Assembly: GCA_036563245.1 (NCBI GenBank)
Contig: DATCMU010000042.1
Coordinates: forward strand, 24,060 to 88,059
Origin: DATCMU01 sp036563245
Lineage (GTDB): Bacteria > Pseudomonadota > Alphaproteobacteria > Rhizobiales > Devosiaceae
Direction: 5' to 3'
DNA: 64,000 nt
The notes below the pieces were generated by a model. The model was given only the letters and a program-made list of their open reading frames with translations, was not told where the DNA came from and did no database searches. The position numbers were made by a program, and so were the translations under genes. This document shows positions 61,798 through 64,000 of this stretch, in pieces; within the stretch, counting starts at the first letter, position 1, and each line of letters starts with the position of its first letter.

Positions 61798-63240
61798 ATG
61801 GCGATGAGCGAACTGCACAAGAACCTGATCGACGGCGAATGGGTCGGCGAGGACGGGATCGAGAATATCAACCCCTCCAATACCAACGATGTGGTGGGCA
61901 TCTACGCACGGGCGGGCGCGGAAGATGCGCAGCGTGCGATTGCCGCAGCAAAGGCGGCTTTCCCAAAGTGGTCGCGGTCCGGGCTTCTGGAACGCCACGC
62001 GATCCTGTCCAAGACCGCGCATGAAATTTTCGCGCGCAAGGACGAACTGGGCCGCCTGCTGTCGCGCGAAGAAGGCAAGACCCTGGTCGAGGGCATCGGC
62101 GAGACGGTTCGCGCCGGGCAGATCTTCGAGTTCTTCGCTGGAGAGGCGCTGAGGCTTTCCGGCGAGACGGTGCCGAGCGTTCGCCCGGGCGTGGGGGTGG
62201 AGATGACCCGCGAGCCTGTGGGCGTTGTCGGCATCATCACGCCGTGGAATTTCCCCATCGCCATTCCGGCCTGGAAGATCGCCCCGGCGCTTTGCCATGG
62301 CAACACGGTGGTGTTCAAGCCCGCCGAACTGGTGCCGGGCTGCTCCTGGGCGATCGTGGATATCCTTCATCGCGCGGGCTTGCCCAAGGGGGTCTTGAAC
62401 CTTGTGATGGGCAAGGGCTCGGTGGTGGGTCAGGCCATGCTCGACAGCCGCGACGTCAGGGCGCTTACCTTTACCGGGTCGGTCAATACCGGCAAGCGGG
62501 TGGCCGAGGCCTCGCTGCCGTTCATGCGCAAGATCCAGCTTGAGATGGGCGGCAAGAATCCGCTGGTCGTGCTCGACGATGCCGATCTCGATACGGCCGT
62601 CGAGTGCGCCGTGAACGGCGCGTTTTATTCCACCGGTCAGCGCTGCACGGCGTCTTCGCGGCTGATCGTCACCGAGGGGATTCACGACCGGTTCGTCGCC
62701 GCGGTCACGGAACGGGTCAAGACGCTGCGGGTCGATGACGCCCTCAAGCCCGAGACCCAGATCGGGCCGGTGGTGGACAAGAGCCAGCTCAAGCAGGACC
62801 AGGACTATGTCGAGATCGGCGAGAAGGAAGGCGCGCGGCTTGCCGCGGGCGGGCAGCTTCTGAACCGTGAAACGCCCGGATTCTACCTGCAGCCGGCGCT
62901 TTTTACCGAAGCCACCAACCAGATGCGCATTTCCCGCGAGGAAATCTTCGGGCCTGTCGCCTCGGTGATCCGGGTGAAGGATTACGAGGAAGCCCTTTCT
63001 GTGGCCAATGATACCGAATTCGGCCTGTCCTCGGGCATCGTGACGACCAGCCTCAAGCATGCCACGCACTACAAGCGCAATGCCGAGGCGGGTATGGTGA
63101 TGGTCAATGTGCCGACGGCCGGCGTCGATTTCCACGTGCCGTTCGGCGGTTCGAAGGGGTCAAGCTACGGCCCGCGCGAGCAGGGCCGCTATGCCGCCGA
63201 GTTCTTCACCACTGTGAAAACGGCATACACACTGGCCTGA
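61798..63240 (+). CDS. Aldehyde dehydrogenase family protein (2,5-dioxovalerate/succinate-semialdehyde type)
   Basis: A 480-aa NAD(P)-dependent dehydrogenase. Cofactor region TPWNFPIAIPAWKIAPAL, glutamate in LEMGGKNPLVVLDDADL and catalytic cysteine in GQRCTASSRLIV. The C-terminal GGSKGSSYGPREQGRYAAEFFT resembles alpha-ketoglutaric semialdehyde dehydrogenases of sugar-acid breakdown (listed from residue 450; key residue Gly-rich loop). Start MAMSELHKN at 61798 or MSELHKN at 61804. Confidence 0.92.
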   Translation: MAMSELHKNLIDGEWVGEDGIENINPSNTNDVVGIYARAGAEDAQRAIAAAKAAFPKWSRSGLLERHAILSKTAHEIFARKDELGRLLSREEGKTLVEGIGETVRAGQIFEFFAGEALRLSGETVPSVRPGVGVEMTREPVGVVGIITPWNFPIAIPAWKIAPALCHGNTVVFKPAELVPGCSWAIVDILHRAGLPKGVLNLVMGKGSVVGQAMLDSRDVRALTFTGSVNTGKRVAEASLPFMRKIQLEMGGKNPLVVLDDADLDTAVECAVNGAFYSTGQRCTASSRLIVTEGIHDRFVAAVTERVKTLRVDDALKPETQIGPVVDKSQLKQDQDYVEIGEKEGARLAAGGQLLNRETPGFYLQPALFTEATNQMRISREEIFGPVASVIRVKDYEEALSVANDTEFGLSSGIVTTSLKHATHYKRNAEAGMVMVNVPTAGVDFHVPFGGSKGSSYGPREQGRYAAEFFTTVKTAYTLA

Positions 63241-63256
63241 TTGCCTCTTTTGCGAC

Positions 63257-63283
63257 GCCCCGCCTCCTGCTATGAGGCGGGGC
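63257..63283. terminator. 10-bp hairpin between aldehyde dehydrogenase and tRNA
   Basis: GCCCCGCCTC, loop CTGCTAT, GAGGCGGGGC. No T-run; it may end the upstream message or help tRNA processing. Confidence 0.4.
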
Positions 63284-63288
63284 AGCGT

Positions 63289-63364
63289 GGGCCTGTAGCT
63301 CAATGGTTAGAGCCGACCGCTCATAACGGTCTGGTTGCAGGTTCGAGTCCTGCCGGGCCCACCA
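63289..63364 (+). tRNA. tRNA with CAU anticodon (Ile2 or Met)
   Basis: A complete 76-nt cloverleaf including the encoded CCA. Acceptor GGGCCTG pairs with CGGGCCC (one T-G), anticodon stem GACCG/CGGTC with loop CTCATAA, and T-arm GCAGGTTCGAGTCCTGC. CAU can be elongator Met or lysidine-modified Ile2; the 5' GGGCCTG acceptor resembles alphaproteobacterial Ile2, but I cannot settle it. Confidence 0.95.
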
Positions 63365-63596
63365 CTTCCGAAAATCCCCTTTGAAATCATTCAGATTTTC
63401 GCGGTTCAGCCTGCATCTCGCGCAAGGTGCGGGGCGCAAGCACTTGCGATTCTTTCGCTGGCTGCCTCGGTAGATCGCGCACGAACTGACGGGATCGGCA
63501 AGGTCTTCTAACGGCAGAGCAGCTGTCGGGTGCGTGCGGCGGCAATCGTTGCGTTCAGCCCCTTGACGTGTTCTGAAATTGATTATAGCAAATTCA

Positions 63597-63631
63597 TGCA
63601 GGTAAAAATGATATAACAAATTTGACCTGCA
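63597..63631. promoter_or_regulatory. Inverted repeat before the E1-alpha gene
   Basis: TGCAGGT and ACCTGCA, 21 nt apart, with a direct repeat TATARCAAATT at 63584-63594 and 63612-63622. Probable regulator binding region. Confidence 0.4.
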
Positions 63632-63647
63632 ATTCAGGGAGGTGCTC

Positions 63648-64000
63648 GTGCCAGACGCTGGCGTCACGGAATGGATGTATCGCTGCCTGTTCCGGATTCG
63701 GCTATTCGAGGAGCGGATCAAGCAATTGGCGGCCGACAAGGCGGTGCCGGGTTACCTGCACACCTATATCGGTTCGGAAGCCATTGCGGTTGGGGTCATG
63801 GCGGCGCTGCGTCAGGATGACTGGATCACCTCGACCTATCGCAGCCACGGCCACGCCATCGCCAAGAATGTCGACCTGTTTTCGATCGCTGCCGAGATCT
63901 ATGGGCGCGTGCCGGGTGTCTGCAAAGGGCGCGGAGGCTCGATGCATATTTCGGATTTCGAAAAGGGCATGCTCGGCGCGTTCGGCATCGTGGCGGCGGG
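63648..64000 (+). CDS. Thiamine-pyrophosphate-dependent dehydrogenase E1 component, alpha subunit (5' part)
   Basis: The first 117 codons of an E1-alpha gene running off the window: GYLHTYIGSEAIAVGVMAAL, TSTYRSHGHAIAKNVDL and GRGGSMHISDFEKGMLGAFGIV (the last from residue 95; TPP-binding region). Similar to pyruvate, acetoin or branched-chain oxo-acid dehydrogenase E1-alpha; which one cannot be told. Start is GTG at 63648 with GGGAGG 7 nt upstream; no ATG is suitable. Confidence 0.88.
   Translation, partial: MPDAGVTEWMYRCLFRIRLFEERIKQLAADKAVPGYLHTYIGSEAIAVGVMAALRQDDWITSTYRSHGHAIAKNVDLFSIAAEIYGRVPGVCKGRGGSMHISDFEKGMLGAFGIVAA

Overview
The window is 64 kb of GC-rich bacterial chromosome with no phage, IS element or CRISPR array. 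It looks like a member of the Hyphomicrobiales (Alphaproteobacteria). The basis is the trxB - LsrB/VtlR-type LysR pair lying near greA and carB, the carA / yqeY-like / dnaG / rpoD neighbourhood, ohr/ohrR, and a conserved 75-aa 'hypothetical' typical of this order. A Devosia-like lineage is my guess only; nothing here fixes the genus.

Layout: 0.1-1.1 kb holds msrP, periplasmic methionine sulfoxide repair, without a neighbouring msrQ. 1.2-2.0 kb is a non-coding stretch with three minus-strand small-RNA units carrying five anti-Shine-Dalgarno CCUCCUCCC loops, each unit ending in an intrinsic terminator; this is the most interesting part of the window. 2.1-6.2 kb is redox and housekeeping (RibD-like reductase, lsrB, trxB, a 2OG-Fe(II) oxygenase, greA). 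6.5-11.4 kb has a cold-shock gene with a structured leader, a TauE-type transporter, a TPR methyltransferase, a DNase-I-like phosphatase/nuclease and a PQQ-type sugar dehydrogenase. 11.7-15.5 kb is one 1285-residue exported protein with peptidoglycan-binding and PAN domains and repeated modules of unknown function. 15.5-26.4 kb runs from carB through two tandem aldo/keto reductases, a drug/metabolite exporter with a GNAT, a LysR/alcohol dehydrogenase divergon, and ohr/ohrR.

26.8-40.7 kb has an ABC exporter, cfa, motAB next to a lytic transglycosylase, a thermonuclease, cpdB, a zinc metallopeptidase, an ATP-grasp enzyme, cytochrome b561 and carA. 40.9-47.6 kb holds the yqeY-like gene, a lipocalin-like protein, a hydrolase, a small inverted-repeat element, dnaG and rpoD. 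47.8-56.1 kb has an ArsR/SRPBCC pair with an operator over the start codon, phoX, hlyU-like, an osmC-gyrI-flavodoxin cluster, queF with a structured leader, a GNAT, an HSL-type esterase and a second ArsR. 56.2-64 kb has a large OmpA-family protein, yjbQ-ankyrin-tauE, SIMPL, an aldehyde dehydrogenase, a CAU tRNA and the start of an E1-alpha dehydrogenase gene.

Functional threads: oxidative-stress defence (msrP, trxB/lsrB, ohr/ohrR, osmC), phosphate scavenging (cpdB and phoX share a matching Pho-box-like site), envelope proteins (OmpA, PAN/PG-binding protein, lytic transglycosylase, cfa), and split pyrimidine/arginine carbamoyl-phosphate synthesis (carA and carB 21 kb apart). Start codons were moved inward from the longest open frame wherever the family N-terminus, a signal peptide or a ribosome site required it.
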